The position numbers were made by a program, and so were the translations under genes. The notes beneath the pieces were generated by a model. It worked only from the letters and a program-made list of their open reading frames with translations, was not told the DNA's origin and did no database searches. A stretch of 64,000 nucleotides of DNA, from positions 1 through 64,000 of the forward strand of contig JBBDIM010000110.1 of assembly GCA_040880405.1 (NCBI GenBank), written 5' to 3'. This DNA comes from JBBDIM01 sp040880405 (lineage in GTDB: Bacteria; Planctomycetota; Planctomycetia; Pirellulales; Pirellulaceae). This document shows, piece after piece, positions 1 through 8,945 of the stretch (its first letter is position 1; each line of letters opens with the position of its first letter).

Positions 1-2
1 TT

Positions 3-1385
3 CTAAAAGTTCAGCAAATATTCCGGCAGGGCGATGATGTACTTGAGGTTGATGGTCCAGCGGAGGACCATTTTGATCGGGAACATAGCCATCAGGAGCA
101 GCAAATTCGCCATGATCATGAAGCGAATCAGGCCCATCTTGACGAAAAACTTCCTCATGACCGTGATCGCCATCAGCGGCGGCAGCACGATAAAGTACGC
201 GGCTACCGAGACAATCCCGGGCAGCTCACGGATCATGATGTACCAAAACTTGGTCAACTCATCGGCCCCTTCCGGAGCCTTGGGCATCGGCGTGTTCAGC
301 AAACTTACCCAAAACAGTTGGGAAAGGTCGACATTATTGAGCGACATCACCTTGTGGGCGTCCCACGGCTCGAACGGACTGAAGAAGTTCCAGTTGGGGC
401 CCCGCAGGAAGGTTCCCAAAATGATGAACGTAATCCAGAGGACCAGGAAGCCAAATTGAAACACGGTGTAGGCAAATTTACGCTGGTCAATCGTGTAGTA
501 CCCATTCCCCTGCTTGTTGAAGTCGAGGTAGGGAATCGCTGCCAGACCTGCGATCACTGTCAGCGGCGCTACCACACCGGCGAACCAGGGATCGAAGTAA
601 ACCAGCATTTCCTGCAAGCCGAGGAAGTACCAAGGGGCCTTCGAGGGATTCGGCGTTTTCACGCTACTGGCCGGCTCTTCCAGCGGGGCCTTGAGCACGA
701 TCGCCCAAACCACCAACAGCACCGTCAGGCCCACCATGCAGATCAGTTCCGTATAAACCAAGTCGGGCCAGACCAACACTTTTTCGTTATTGAGCTTTTC
801 CAAGGGTGGCAACCCGTCCTTGGCTCGATCATCGTTCTGAACCGCTTGGTAAGTCGCGAGCCAGGTGAAAAACCCGAGCAAAAAGACCATCGCCACAATC
901 GGCACGTTGTCCGCCTTGGCGACAATGGACGCGAAGTCCATGTTGGTCATCGAGACCGCCAAGGCCACCAGCGACGCATTCAAAAGCAACCAAGCGATGG
1001 GCGGCTGGACGAAAAATCGTCGCGCCAAAAAGAAACCGACGAACATTGCGAAGGTGAGCACGCTATAGAGCACCGGCCCCAACCCGCCGGAGAACATCGC
1101 GTTCACGATATCAACGACCACGGTGGGAATCGTAATGATCGCCATCAAAACGGGGCTACCGCTGTAGGCGATCGGGGAGATCACCATGAAGACGAGAAAC
1201 AACAACGTCCATACCATGACGTTGGTGACCGAGACACCACCGGCGCGGAACCACTCTTTGGTGTGTCCACCCAGCCAGACATACAGCGCGGCGATGCCGT
1301 TCATCGCGGCAAGCGCCAAATAGAAGGTCCCCAAAAATCCACTGATATTGGCGAGGAACTCTTCGGGACTCATGTGGCCGTGCAT
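3..1385 (-). CDS. Cytochrome b C-terminal (subunit IV-like) protein with extra N-terminal membrane domain
   Basis: A 460-residue polytopic membrane protein. Residues 1-190 form about five hydrophobic segments. The second half resembles the C-terminal domain of cytochrome b / subunit IV of b6f complexes, with the quinol-site stretch NPSKAPWYFLGLQEML near residue 250 and further helices behind it. It would form the quinol-oxidising (Qo) side of a quinol:cytochrome c oxidoreductase with the b6-like and Rieske proteins encoded just upstream. The usual PEWY signature reads APWY here. The gene lies 110 bases after the b6-like gene and is complete: its stop is at positions 3-5. Classical subunit IV is only about 160 residues, so the N-terminal membrane domain is an addition whose role I cannot name. 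ATG at 1385 was chosen; an in-frame ATG four codons later is possible. Confidence 0.85.
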   Translation of the reverse strand: MHGHMSPEEFLANISGFLGTFYLALAAMNGIAALYVWLGGHTKEWFRAGGVSVTNVMVWTLLFLVFMVISPIAYSGSPVLMAIITIPTVVVDIVNAMFSGGLGPVLYSVLTFAMFVGFFLARRFFVQPPIAWLLLNASLVALAVSMTNMDFASIVAKADNVPIVAMVFLLGFFTWLATYQAVQNDDRAKDGLPPLEKLNNEKVLVWPDLVYTELICMVGLTVLLVVWAIVLKAPLEEPASSVKTPNPSKAPWYFLGLQEMLVYFDPWFAGVVAPLTVIAGLAAIPYLDFNKQGNGYYTIDQRKFAYTVFQFGFLVLWITFIILGTFLRGPNWNFFSPFEPWDAHKVMSLNNVDLSQLFWVSLLNTPMPKAPEGADELTKFWYIMIRELPGIVSVAAYFIVLPPLMAITVMRKFFVKMGLIRFMIMANLLLLMAMFPIKMVLRWTINLKYIIALPEYLLNF

Positions 1386-1495
1386 CGCCGATTCGCCTTA
1401 TTCATTCCAAGGTTGAAAACTGAGCAAGCGTGCCAAGTTCAAAAAAATGCCGCCGTTAAACGGTCGCTCGTGAGGGGGCCGCCCCCCGACTCACG

Positions 1496-2272
1496 CTACA
1501 ACGGTCCACTGATGCCACCATCTTTCCGGACGCGCCAGAAATGGATGGCCAACAGCAGGGAAACCGCCAACGGAATGGCGATGCAGTGCAAAATGTAGAA
1601 CCGGTTGAGCGTCTCTTCATCCACTAGTCGGGCACCCAACAGCCCAAACCGGGCGTCGGAGGCGGTGGTAATCAAGTCTAAACCTCCAACTGATAAGAGC
1701 GCCGCCCCAGGTCCGGCGCTACCGACAAAGGGGTGTGCCTTGGCCATGTTCGACCCGACCGTGATGGCCCAGATGGCCAACTGATCCCACGGCAACAAGT
1801 AACCAGTGAAGGAAAGTAGCAGCGTTAGCAGCAGCAGGATCACGCCCACCACCCAGTTAAATTCCCGCGGAGGCTTGTAACTTCCGGTCAGGAACACGCG
1901 ATACATGTGCAGCCAGACCGTGATCACCATGGCATGGGCGCCCCAACGATGGATCTCGCGGAGAATGCCCATCGAACTGACGTCTCGGAGGTTCAAGATG
2001 TCGGTATAGGCCCACTCCAGCGTCGGCCGGTAGTAGAACATCAACAGCACGCCGGTGATCGCTTCGACCAGGAACAGAAAGAAGGTCACGCCACCCATAC
2101 ACCACGTGTAGCTGAGCGCGATCCCCTGCTTTTTCGCCGAAACGGGGTGCAAATGCAGAAAGAAGTTGGTGAGGACCACCACGATCCGATTTCGACGGTC
2201 AACCGGCATCGGATGGCGGAAAATACTTTTCCAAACCTGCGACTCACGGATGATCTCACTCAATGGGGGCAT
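1496..2272 (-). CDS. Cytochrome b6-like N-terminal cytochrome b subunit
   Basis: A 258-residue membrane protein with four to five helices that binds the two b hemes of a quinol:cytochrome c oxidoreductase. Candidate heme ligands are His108/His122 in one helix and His229/His244 in another. The 15-residue spacing of the second pair is the b6f-type spacing, not the bc1-type. Cys58 in the motif YTWCMGG aligns with the cysteine that attaches heme c(n) in plant and cyanobacterial b6 and in Bacillus QcrB. The N-terminal 30 residues are extra relative to plant b6. The gene follows the Rieske gene by about 90 bases and precedes the subunit IV-like gene, which is the usual order for this complex. Family assignment is firm; the covalent heme is inferred. 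Confidence 0.93.
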   Translation of the reverse strand: MPPLSEIIRESQVWKSIFRHPMPVDRRNRIVVVLTNFFLHLHPVSAKKQGIALSYTWCMGGVTFFLFLVEAITGVLLMFYYRPTLEWAYTDILNLRDVSSMGILREIHRWGAHAMVITVWLHMYRVFLTGSYKPPREFNWVVGVILLLLTLLLSFTGYLLPWDQLAIWAITVGSNMAKAHPFVGSAGPGAALLSVGGLDLITTASDARFGLLGARLVDEETLNRFYILHCIAIPLAVSLLLAIHFWRVRKDGGISGPL

Positions 2273-2366
2273 AACAGGTTAACCTTCATTCAGCCGGATA
2301 TTTTGTCGGCTCGGCCAAGCTTTGGATCGAACACGGGGGATGAGGCACAGACCGCGAAAAATAACG

Positions 2367-3434
2367 TTACGCAGGGATGACAAACGAGGCGGGATCGTTC
2401 CACTGCCCCAATTCTTCCTGAAAGGTTCGACTCTTATCAACTTCCAATTGGCCATCTTCCGCCGTGCGAATCGCATAGCGCTCCAGCGGCCGTGGGGCGG
2501 GCCCTTCGAAGTTGATACCATCCTTATAAAACCCACTACCGTGGCAGGGGCATTTGAACTTTTGCTCCGCTTCCAGCCAATTCGGGGTGCATCCCAAGTG
2601 GGTGCAAACGGTACTCAAGGCGTAAATCAGGCTCTGCCCGTCGTACTCGCCCCGCACAATCCAGACCCCAAACTGGGCCTGGTACTTGGTTTCGACCTGT
2701 CCCGGTGCTAGTTCCGTGGGGAACCCAACCCGAAAAGTGGTCGGCGGCTCGCGAAGCGTGTTCGGGAACATAAACCGAGCGACACCCAGCGTCCCGATCG
2801 CGGCGGTGGCACCTAAGGCGGTCATCCCGGCGGCGAAAAAAGAGCCGAAAAAGGCCCCGAACATAAAGCTCAAAACGTCGCGCCGCTGAGGCTGCGAGGG
2901 AGCGGGAGCGACCGGGGCGGGCTGCACATAGGCGGGACGCTCCGGCATCACCGGCTTGGCGGTCTGCTTGCCCGCGGGGGCTTGCTCACGCGAGGCGGCC
3001 TCCTGCTTGGAGACAGGCCCGGCCTTCTTACCCGACCGAGCTGAGGCCAAAATGCTTTGCGTATCGACAATCCCGCTTGCCGCGGGCTTGGCCTTGGCGG
3101 CACCCTTCGGCGGGGCCTCTTTCTTCGCGGCCGGGGTTTTCGCGGGAGCCGGTTTTTTGGTTGGCTTGGGCTCCGGAGCGGCCCCCCCACCCTTCCCGGT
3201 ACGCGCCGCCGCCAAAATGTCGGCGACCGACATCGCGCCAGGCTTTTTGCCGGCGGCGGGCTGGGAGGGCGGTTTCGGCTTCGAGGAGGCGGGCTGATCG
3301 CCAGAATCGGGAGCGGACGAGGATTCAACCGGCGGATCGGCGGAGGGCGGATCAGCAGCGGGCTCACTCGGCCCCTCGTCCTTCCGGCAGGCGGCCAGGA
3401 TCTCTTCGACCGACATCTTTTTCTTGTCAGCCAT
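2367..3434 (-). CDS. Rieske [2Fe-2S] protein with long Ala/Pro/Lys-rich N-terminal extension
   Basis: The electron-carrying Rieske subunit of the quinol oxidoreductase. The C-terminal domain has both cluster boxes, CTHLGC (Cys277, His279, Cys282) and CPCHGSG (Cys295, Cys297, His298). A single hydrophobic anchor spans roughly residues 188-222. In front of it lie about 180 residues rich in Ala, Pro, Lys and Ser, far longer than the few tens of residues usual in this family. Three related short motifs punctuate this tail: MSVEEILAACR (7-17), MSVADILAAAR (68-78) and VDTQSILASAR (123-133). The tail would lie on the cytoplasmic side. It is the first gene of the three-gene cluster on this strand. 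No clear Shine-Dalgarno sequence precedes the ATG. Confidence 0.93.
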   Translation of the reverse strand: MADKKKMSVEEILAACRKDEGPSEPAADPPSADPPVESSSAPDSGDQPASSKPKPPSQPAAGKKPGAMSVADILAAARTGKGGGAAPEPKPTKKPAPAKTPAAKKEAPPKGAAKAKPAASGIVDTQSILASARSGKKAGPVSKQEAASREQAPAGKQTAKPVMPERPAYVQPAPVAPAPSQPQRRDVLSFMFGAFFGSFFAAGMTALGATAAIGTLGVARFMFPNTLREPPTTFRVGFPTELAPGQVETKYQAQFGVWIVRGEYDGQSLIYALSTVCTHLGCTPNWLEAEQKFKCPCHGSGFYKDGINFEGPAPRPLERYAIRTAEDGQLEVDKSRTFQEELGQWNDPASFVIPA

Positions 3435-3897
3435 GCGAATTCTTATGGAATAGGGGAATGGAGGATTAGGTGCCAGGTGGGGTGGCGTCTTCGGCCTACC
3501 ACTCGGATGGAGAGAGGTCTGCGAATAACCTTGGCTAGTTTAAACGGTATTCAACCAAAACCCCAAGATGAATTCAATCAGTCTCACCGTAACAACGATT
3601 GAATTCCGCCCAACCTGAGTGAGGGCCATAGGATTTGCAGACTTTTTAGTTGATTCGACCGCATTGTCAACCACCAATGCGGCAATGCCGTGGCCAAATT
3701 AGCGGGGATTTTGCAGTAAGGCCTTCTCTCGTTCAAGAGTCGCCGGGCACCACGGCCCTCCCCAGCCACCGCCGCTGTGAGGTTAAGGCGATCCGTGGTA
3801 AACTCGTCCCAAGATGATGGACAAGTCGGCTTGTCCCTTGTGAGCCCCGCGACCATTGAAAGCGGGAAGAACTTCAGTCCCGTTGGTCGATTGCATT
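3435..3897. other. Intergenic region between divergent Rieske and purD genes
   Basis: This 460-base spacer must hold promoters for both divergent transcripts, but I could not pick convincing -35/-10 boxes. Near 3475-3510 there is a worn version of the 'GGTGGGGTGG...GTCTTCGG' repeat seen more clearly near 45.5 and 56.8 kb. Open frames here are short and lack recognisable protein sequence. Confidence 0.5.
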
Positions 3898-5190
3898 ATG
3901 AACGTCTTGGTTATCGGTGCTGGCGGTCGCGAACATGCCCTCGCCTGGAAACTTTCCCAAAGCTCAAGGGTCGACCATGTCTTCGTCGCCCCGGGCAACG
4001 CCGGAACCGAAATCGACGCCGAGAACGTCCCGATCGCCGAGGATGATTTCCCCGGGTTGGTGAAATTCGCCAAGCGCAACCAAATTGGCTTGACCATCAT
4101 CGGCCCCGAAGCTCCGCTGGTCGCCGGGGTGGTGGACTACTTCAAAGCAGAGGGTCTGAAAGTCTTCGGCCCCAACAAGGCGGCCGCGCAGCTCGAAGGG
4201 AGCAAAGCCTTTTGCAAGGCGACCCTCCGCAACGCCGACGTCCCCACCGCCGAATATCGTGTCTTCCGAGACGCCGACACCGCCATGCGGTACATCAAAG
4301 ACCGCTTCCCGCTCGAGGGAGAAGATGTGCCGCTGGTCGTCAAAGCGGACGGCTTGGCGGCCGGCAAAGGGGTGACCGTTTGCCGCAAGGCGGAAGACGC
4401 CATGGAGGCGATCGATCTGATCGCCCGGCAAAAAATCTTCGGCGAGGCGGGCAGCCAGATTGTGATCGAGGAGCGGCTCGATGGCGAAGAGGCGAGCGTT
4501 TTGGCGATCACCGACGGAAAAACGATCGTCCCCCTGCCCCCGGCCCAAGACCACAAACCGGCCTACGACAACGACCAAGGCCCCAACACCGGCGGCATGG
4601 GCGCGTACTCCCCTCCCCCGATCATCACCGAGGAAATCCTGGAAGAGGTCCAGGCCAAGATCCTCGTCCCCACGGTCCATGGCATGAAACGCTCGCGGCA
4701 TCCATTCCAGGGCGTCCTCTACGCCGGGCTGATGATGACCAACCAAGGGCCCAAGGTGCTGGAGTACAACGTCCGCTTCGGCGATCCGGAATGCCAGCCG
4801 ATTTTGTTCCGGCTCAAGTCCGACCTGCTCGACCTGCTTGAAGCGACCGCCGACGGCTGCCTCGATCAAATCGAGCCGCCCCAGTGGGACCCTCGCCCCG
4901 CGGTTTGCGTGGTGATGGCCTCGGAAGGCTACCCGGACAAGTACCAAAAGGGATTCCCAATCCGCGGACTGGACGACGCCGCCGAGCTAGAAAACGTGAA
5001 GGTCTTCCACGCCGGCACGACAATGCACAACGGCCAAGTGGTAACCAACGGCGGCCGGGTCCTGGGAGTCACCGCCATGGGCAACACCATCTCCGCCGCC
5101 AAACTGCAGGCCTACACGGCCGTCAAAAAGATCCGCTGGGACGGAGCCTGGTGCCGTAAGGATATCTCGGACAAGGCGCTGCGGCACTAA
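3898..5190 (+). CDS. purD: Phosphoribosylamine-glycine ligase
   Basis: GAR synthetase, second step of de novo purine synthesis. It joins glycine to 5-phosphoribosylamine using ATP in the cytoplasm. At 430 residues it has the normal family length. The N-terminus MNVLVIGAGGREHALAWKL is the conserved start of the family, so I use the ATG at 3898 rather than an ATG 14 codons upstream. The ATP-grasp domain shows VVKADGLAAGKGV, the loop NTGGMGAYSPPP and the metal-binding stretch NVRFGDPECQ; the C-terminal rotamase-like domain follows. It appears to be transcribed alone, divergent from the Rieske cluster and about 480 bases before a histidine kinase gene. Confidence 0.97.
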   Translation: MNVLVIGAGGREHALAWKLSQSSRVDHVFVAPGNAGTEIDAENVPIAEDDFPGLVKFAKRNQIGLTIIGPEAPLVAGVVDYFKAEGLKVFGPNKAAAQLEGSKAFCKATLRNADVPTAEYRVFRDADTAMRYIKDRFPLEGEDVPLVVKADGLAAGKGVTVCRKAEDAMEAIDLIARQKIFGEAGSQIVIEERLDGEEASVLAITDGKTIVPLPPAQDHKPAYDNDQGPNTGGMGAYSPPPIITEEILEEVQAKILVPTVHGMKRSRHPFQGVLYAGLMMTNQGPKVLEYNVRFGDPECQPILFRLKSDLLDLLEATADGCLDQIEPPQWDPRPAVCVVMASEGYPDKYQKGFPIRGLDDAAELENVKVFHAGTTMHNGQVVTNGGRVLGVTAMGNTISAAKLQAYTAVKKIRWDGAWCRKDISDKALRH

Positions 5191-5671
5191 ACTGCTCGCC
5201 TGCGAGCATTGCCGCCGGACTCACGTCGCGCCTACGCGGTCCGTGAAAATCCGTAGCTTCCCTTTCTTCTTGTTTCCGCAGGGATGGCCCAAGCCGCATG
5301 ATGGCATTAGGGCTCAACCACCCAGGCCCACATGACCGCCGGGGCGGCGTGATCTTCTAAATTTCTCTCGCTGACCGAAATTGCCCCGTTTGAGCACGGC
5401 AGGCCTTCTCGGCACTTTTCTTGGTCGCTTATGCGCCACGGGTCGCGCAAAATGAGGCTTGCCGACGGCTTTGGGACCAGCGAGCGGCAACTTCACCGCC
5501 ATAAGAACGTATTTGCAGAATCTTCAACCGCTTATTTGTTTGCGTAATCTACCGCAATCCGTACTCGGACACCACGAAACGCCCTAGACCGTGATAGCTT
5601 TTATCCCCCCGATCGGTAGAATGCGTTAAACGCCGCCCCCCAACAGAAAGCACTCTTGGCGAGAGGAACCG
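5191..5671. other. Intergenic region upstream of the hybrid kinase
   Basis: About 480 bases between purD and the kinase gene. The only open frame is a short Arg-rich one on the minus strand, which looks like chance in GC-rich DNA. I see no strong terminator, RNA or repeat. The GAGAGGAA just before 5672 is the ribosome binding site of the kinase. Confidence 0.45.
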
Positions 5672-8011
5672 ATGGCCAACGATTGGCAAAAAATGCGAGC
5701 CTCGGATGACAATCCGCGACGCTCGACTGTCGGGCAAAATGTGGAGCCGGATTGGCTGAATGTCGCGATGCACAGCATAAGCGATGGGATTATCGCCACC
5801 GGACGTGATGGCGTCATTGTGTATCTCAACCCGGTGGCGGAATCGCTTACCGGCTGGGCAGCAGACGAGGCGGTGGGGCAACCGCTGGAGTCGGTGTTCC
5901 ACATTATCAACGAAGAGACTCGCCAACCGCTGATCAGCCCTGTTTCCCGGGCTGTGCGGGAAGGGGAAAGTCTCGAGTTCGGCAATCATGTCCTACTCGT
6001 CGCTAAAAATGGCGTGGAACGGGCCATCAGCGATGGCGTTGCCCCGATCCGCGATGATAAGGGCCGAATTCTAGGCGTGGTGGTGGTATTCAAGGATATC
6101 TCCGAGGACCGTCGTACCGAGCGGGAGAAGCAGGAGATGTTCGACTACACGCAAGACATCTTGGATACGCTACGTCATCCCTTCCTGGTCCTCGACAACG
6201 ACCTCAGGGTCCATTCGGCGAATCGTTCCTTTTACCGGTCGTTCCAAACCGCACCCCAAACGACGCTCAACCAGCAGGTGTTCGATCTGGGCAACGGCCA
6301 ATGGAACATACCGGCGCTCCGCAGCCTGCTGGAGGAGATTTTGCCGCGGGATACAACCTTCGATGACTTCCAAATAGAGCACGATTTCCCGAGCATTGGC
6401 CAGCGGATCATGCTGCTCAACGCGCGGCGGATCAACCGGGGAGAAAAAGCCCACCTGATTTTGCTGGGCATCGAAGACGTCACGGAAAATCGGAGGCTGG
6501 AGCGGGAGCGGAAGCGGCTTGAAACCAGCTTCACCTCCGTGGTGAAAAATGTCCGTGACCACGCCATCTTCACGACGGACCCCACAGGGCACATCATCAG
6601 TTGGAATGTCGCGGCGGAAGGGATTCTGGGTTACGCCGAAGAAGAAATTTTAGGGAAGCACTTCTCACTGATCTTTACGGAGCAAGATATCGAAGACGGG
6701 ACGCCGGAGTTCGAACTTTCCACCGCGCTGGAAACGGGTCGCGCTGAGGACGAACGGTGGCACAAGAAGAAAGGGGACGAGCTCTTCTGGGCCTTGGGAA
6801 TCGTGTCCCCCATTTACGCGCTGGACGGAACGCATACGGGGTTCTCAAAAATCCTCCGCGACATCACCGAGCGTAAGCGGATGGAAGAGGCCCTCCGGGA
6901 AGCCGACCGCCGCAAGAATGAATTTCTCGCCATGCTCTCGCATGAACTGCGGAACCCGTTGTCACCGATTTTGAACTCAGTGCAACTGCTGGGATTGAAC
7001 CACGAGAACGCCGAAACGCGGCAACTCGCTGTGGAGATTATCGAGCGACAGGTCAAGCACCTCACGCGGCTGGTAGATGACTTGCTTGATATCTCGCGGA
7101 TCACCACCGGCCGATTCCGCTTGCGAACGTCCTGCGTTTGCCTCAACCATGTTCTCGATCAAGTCGTGGAACGCACGCGACCGATGGTCGAGCGGAAACG
7201 TCAACGGCTGGTCGTCTCGGTACCCGAGCAGCGGATTTGGCTGGATGGGGACGAGGCGCGATTGGAACAGATCTTCGACAATCTGATCAACAACGCCTCC
7301 AAATACACCGATGACGAAGGGGAGATCGAGCTTTGTGTGGCGTGTGACGACGCTCAGCTTACAGTGGAAGTGCGGGACAATGGCATCGGCATGGCCCCGG
7401 AACTGCTGCCCCAAATCTTCGACATGTTCAGCCAGGCGGATGAATCGCTGGAACGAAGCGAAGGGGGACTCGGCATCGGGTTGGCCTTGGTCAAAAAGCT
7501 CGTCGAAATGCATGGCGGCACGATCGAGGTGCGGAGCGAAGGCCTGGAAACAGGCAGCACCTTTCGTGTGAACCTGCCAACCACCCCCGCCCCCTCGGCC
7601 ATACCACAAGAGCCCGTCGCCGCCGAACCCAAAGTCCGCGAACCGAAAAGCTTGCGGATTCTGGTGGTGGACGACAATGTCGATGCCGCCGAGATGGTCT
7701 CGTTGCTGCTGCGGCTCTGGGGACACGAGATTCGCATGGCTTATAACGGACCCGACGCCATCGAGCGAGCCCTTGAGTTCGATCCGCATGCCATCTTCCT
7801 GGATATCGGCCTGCCGGGCCTGGATGGGTTCGAGGTCGCAAAGCGAATCCGCCGTACCCCGCAACTGGCTCACGTTCGACTCGCCGCCATGACCGGTTAC
7901 GGCCAAGAAGAGGATCGAGCCAAATCAAGCGAAGCCGGCTTCGACGCCCATCTGGTCAAACCAGTGGACAGTTCGGTTTTGGAATCCGTGCTGGCTGAGA
8001 TCACCGGGTGA
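5672..8011 (+). CDS. Hybrid sensor histidine kinase (PAS-PAS-PAS-HisKA-HATPase-REC)
   Basis: A 779-residue soluble hybrid kinase with no membrane segment, so it should sense a cytoplasmic cue. Three PAS-like modules cover about 28-145, 157-275 and 286-400. The dimerisation/phosphoacceptor helix has His424 in SHELRNPLSPI. The ATPase domain (about 520-635) shows the N box near Asn541, DNGIGM at 569-574 and GGLGIGLAL at 598-606. A receiver domain fills 660-779, with acidic Asp667/668, phosphoacceptor Asp711, Thr741 and Lys763. No separate response regulator or output gene is adjacent, so the partner is unknown. The start is supported by GAGAGGAA upstream. A large inverted repeat follows the stop. 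Confidence 0.93.
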   Translation: MANDWQKMRASDDNPRRSTVGQNVEPDWLNVAMHSISDGIIATGRDGVIVYLNPVAESLTGWAADEAVGQPLESVFHIINEETRQPLISPVSRAVREGESLEFGNHVLLVAKNGVERAISDGVAPIRDDKGRILGVVVVFKDISEDRRTEREKQEMFDYTQDILDTLRHPFLVLDNDLRVHSANRSFYRSFQTAPQTTLNQQVFDLGNGQWNIPALRSLLEEILPRDTTFDDFQIEHDFPSIGQRIMLLNARRINRGEKAHLILLGIEDVTENRRLERERKRLETSFTSVVKNVRDHAIFTTDPTGHIISWNVAAEGILGYAEEEILGKHFSLIFTEQDIEDGTPEFELSTALETGRAEDERWHKKKGDELFWALGIVSPIYALDGTHTGFSKILRDITERKRMEEALREADRRKNEFLAMLSHELRNPLSPILNSVQLLGLNHENAETRQLAVEIIERQVKHLTRLVDDLLDISRITTGRFRLRTSCVCLNHVLDQVVERTRPMVERKRQRLVVSVPEQRIWLDGDEARLEQIFDNLINNASKYTDDEGEIELCVACDDAQLTVEVRDNGIGMAPELLPQIFDMFSQADESLERSEGGLGIGLALVKKLVEMHGGTIEVRSEGLETGSTFRVNLPTTPAPSAIPQEPVAAEPKVREPKSLRILVVDDNVDAAEMVSLLLRLWGHEIRMAYNGPDAIERALEFDPHAIFLDIGLPGLDGFEVAKRIRRTPQLAHVRLAAMTGYGQEEDRAKSSEAGFDAHLVKPVDSSVLESVLAEITG

Positions 8012-8031
8012 GTTGCATCCTTGTGCCTTCC

Positions 8032-8108
8032 TGGGACCGCCGACGTCCCGTCGGCCTGCATTGGGTGCGACTTTGGCAGCTCGGGCCGACGGGACGTCGG
8101 CGGTCCCA
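8032..8108. repeat. Large perfect inverted repeat between convergent genes
   Basis: Two 25-base arms, 8032-8056 and 8084-8108, are exact reverse complements around a 27-base loop. The left arm begins TGGGACCGCCGACGTCCC. It sits between the stop of the kinase gene and the stop of the yacP-like gene, so the RNA hairpin could end both transcripts. There is no U-tract, and the arm itself holds a smaller palindrome (CCGACGTCCCGTCGG), which fits a REP-type repeat better than a plain terminator. I see no second copy in this window. Confidence 0.75.
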
Positions 8109-8121
8109 GGAGGTCGCGCTC

Positions 8122-8862
8122 TTACGGTTTCCGCTTCGACTGAAAGAACTCGTTGATGATCTCCTGGAGGTATTCTTCGGAGAAGGTCTTTTCGCCGGAT
8201 TCGGTTGGTTTTTCTCGTGACCCTTCACCGGCGTCTTTCGCCGGTGAATCTTTTCCTGGGGCGGTCGTTTCGGGCGTGGGTTTTGATGTTGGTTCGCTTT
8301 CGTGTGGGAGGGTGGACCAGCGGGGATCGGTGGGGGATGCTCCGAGTTCTTCTAGCTCGTCCAGGTCGATCTCGCCGAAGAACTTGAGCCACTGGTTGAG
8401 TTCACCTTCCGAGACGGCCGGCATCGGCCGGGGCTCGGCGGCGGCGGCCGCTTGCCGCTCGTTGCGGCGGCGGATCATCCAGCGGTACCAAGCGTCGCTG
8501 TCCATCGTGCTCGCCTTGCGGCGTCGGGCGGCGCGTTGGACCTTGTGATCGCTCGAGACGACCATCAACCGCTTGGGGGCGGTATGCTCCTGGATCATCC
8601 GCTCGATCAGAGCGTCGGCATCGGGATAGCCGTAGGAGAAGCGAACCTCGATCTCGCGGTGGTGAAACACCTTCGGCAGATGGGGTAAGTCGACCTGAGA
8701 GTCGAACACGACCGTCGTCTTGGAGAGTTCCCGCGGGTCGATCACCGCGCGGAGCGATTCCAGCAGCGCGAGCCGGTCCTGCTGGAAGGTGTCTTCGGTC
8801 TCCCATTGGCCGCCAATCCCCGCCGCGTAGAGCAGGTTATAACCGTCGATGATCAGCGACAT
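8122..8862 (-). CDS. YacP-like NYN-domain RNA-binding/nuclease protein
   Basis: A 246-residue protein. The N-terminal 150 residues match the NYN (YacP/Rae1) PIN-like fold: it opens MSLIIDGYNLLYAAG, the conserved first acidic motif, and continues with VVFDSQVD and VVSSDHKVQRAARRR, which carry further acidic residues of the metal site. Bacillus Rae1/YacP is a ribosome-associated endoribonuclease, so an RNA cleavage role is plausible but inferred. The last 100 residues are a low-complexity Glu/Pro/Ser/Thr-rich extension ending in a short helical segment. The gene follows the pyrB-pyrC' pair by about 80 bases on the same strand and may be the last gene of that transcript. Confidence 0.82.
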   Translation of the reverse strand: MSLIIDGYNLLYAAGIGGQWETEDTFQQDRLALLESLRAVIDPRELSKTTVVFDSQVDLPHLPKVFHHREIEVRFSYGYPDADALIERMIQEHTAPKRLMVVSSDHKVQRAARRRKASTMDSDAWYRWMIRRRNERQAAAAAEPRPMPAVSEGELNQWLKFFGEIDLDELEELGASPTDPRWSTLPHESEPTSKPTPETTAPGKDSPAKDAGEGSREKPTESGEKTFSEEYLQEIINEFFQSKRKP

Positions 8863-8945
8863 CGTCCCTGCCGGGGGCTAGAAGGAGAAGGATGGGCGTG
8901 TTTTAACCACCCACACGTAGCAGCCATGAACCGAGGTGCGACGCG

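Noticed and set aside
318..1598. 426-codon open frame on the plus strand opposite the cytochrome b genes
   Set aside because: It is antisense to two clear membrane proteins, is full of His, Arg and Gln in a pattern typical of shadow frames in GC-rich DNA, and has no recognisable family.
3964..4947. 327-codon minus-strand frame opposite purD
   Set aside because: Antisense to purD and without any motif.
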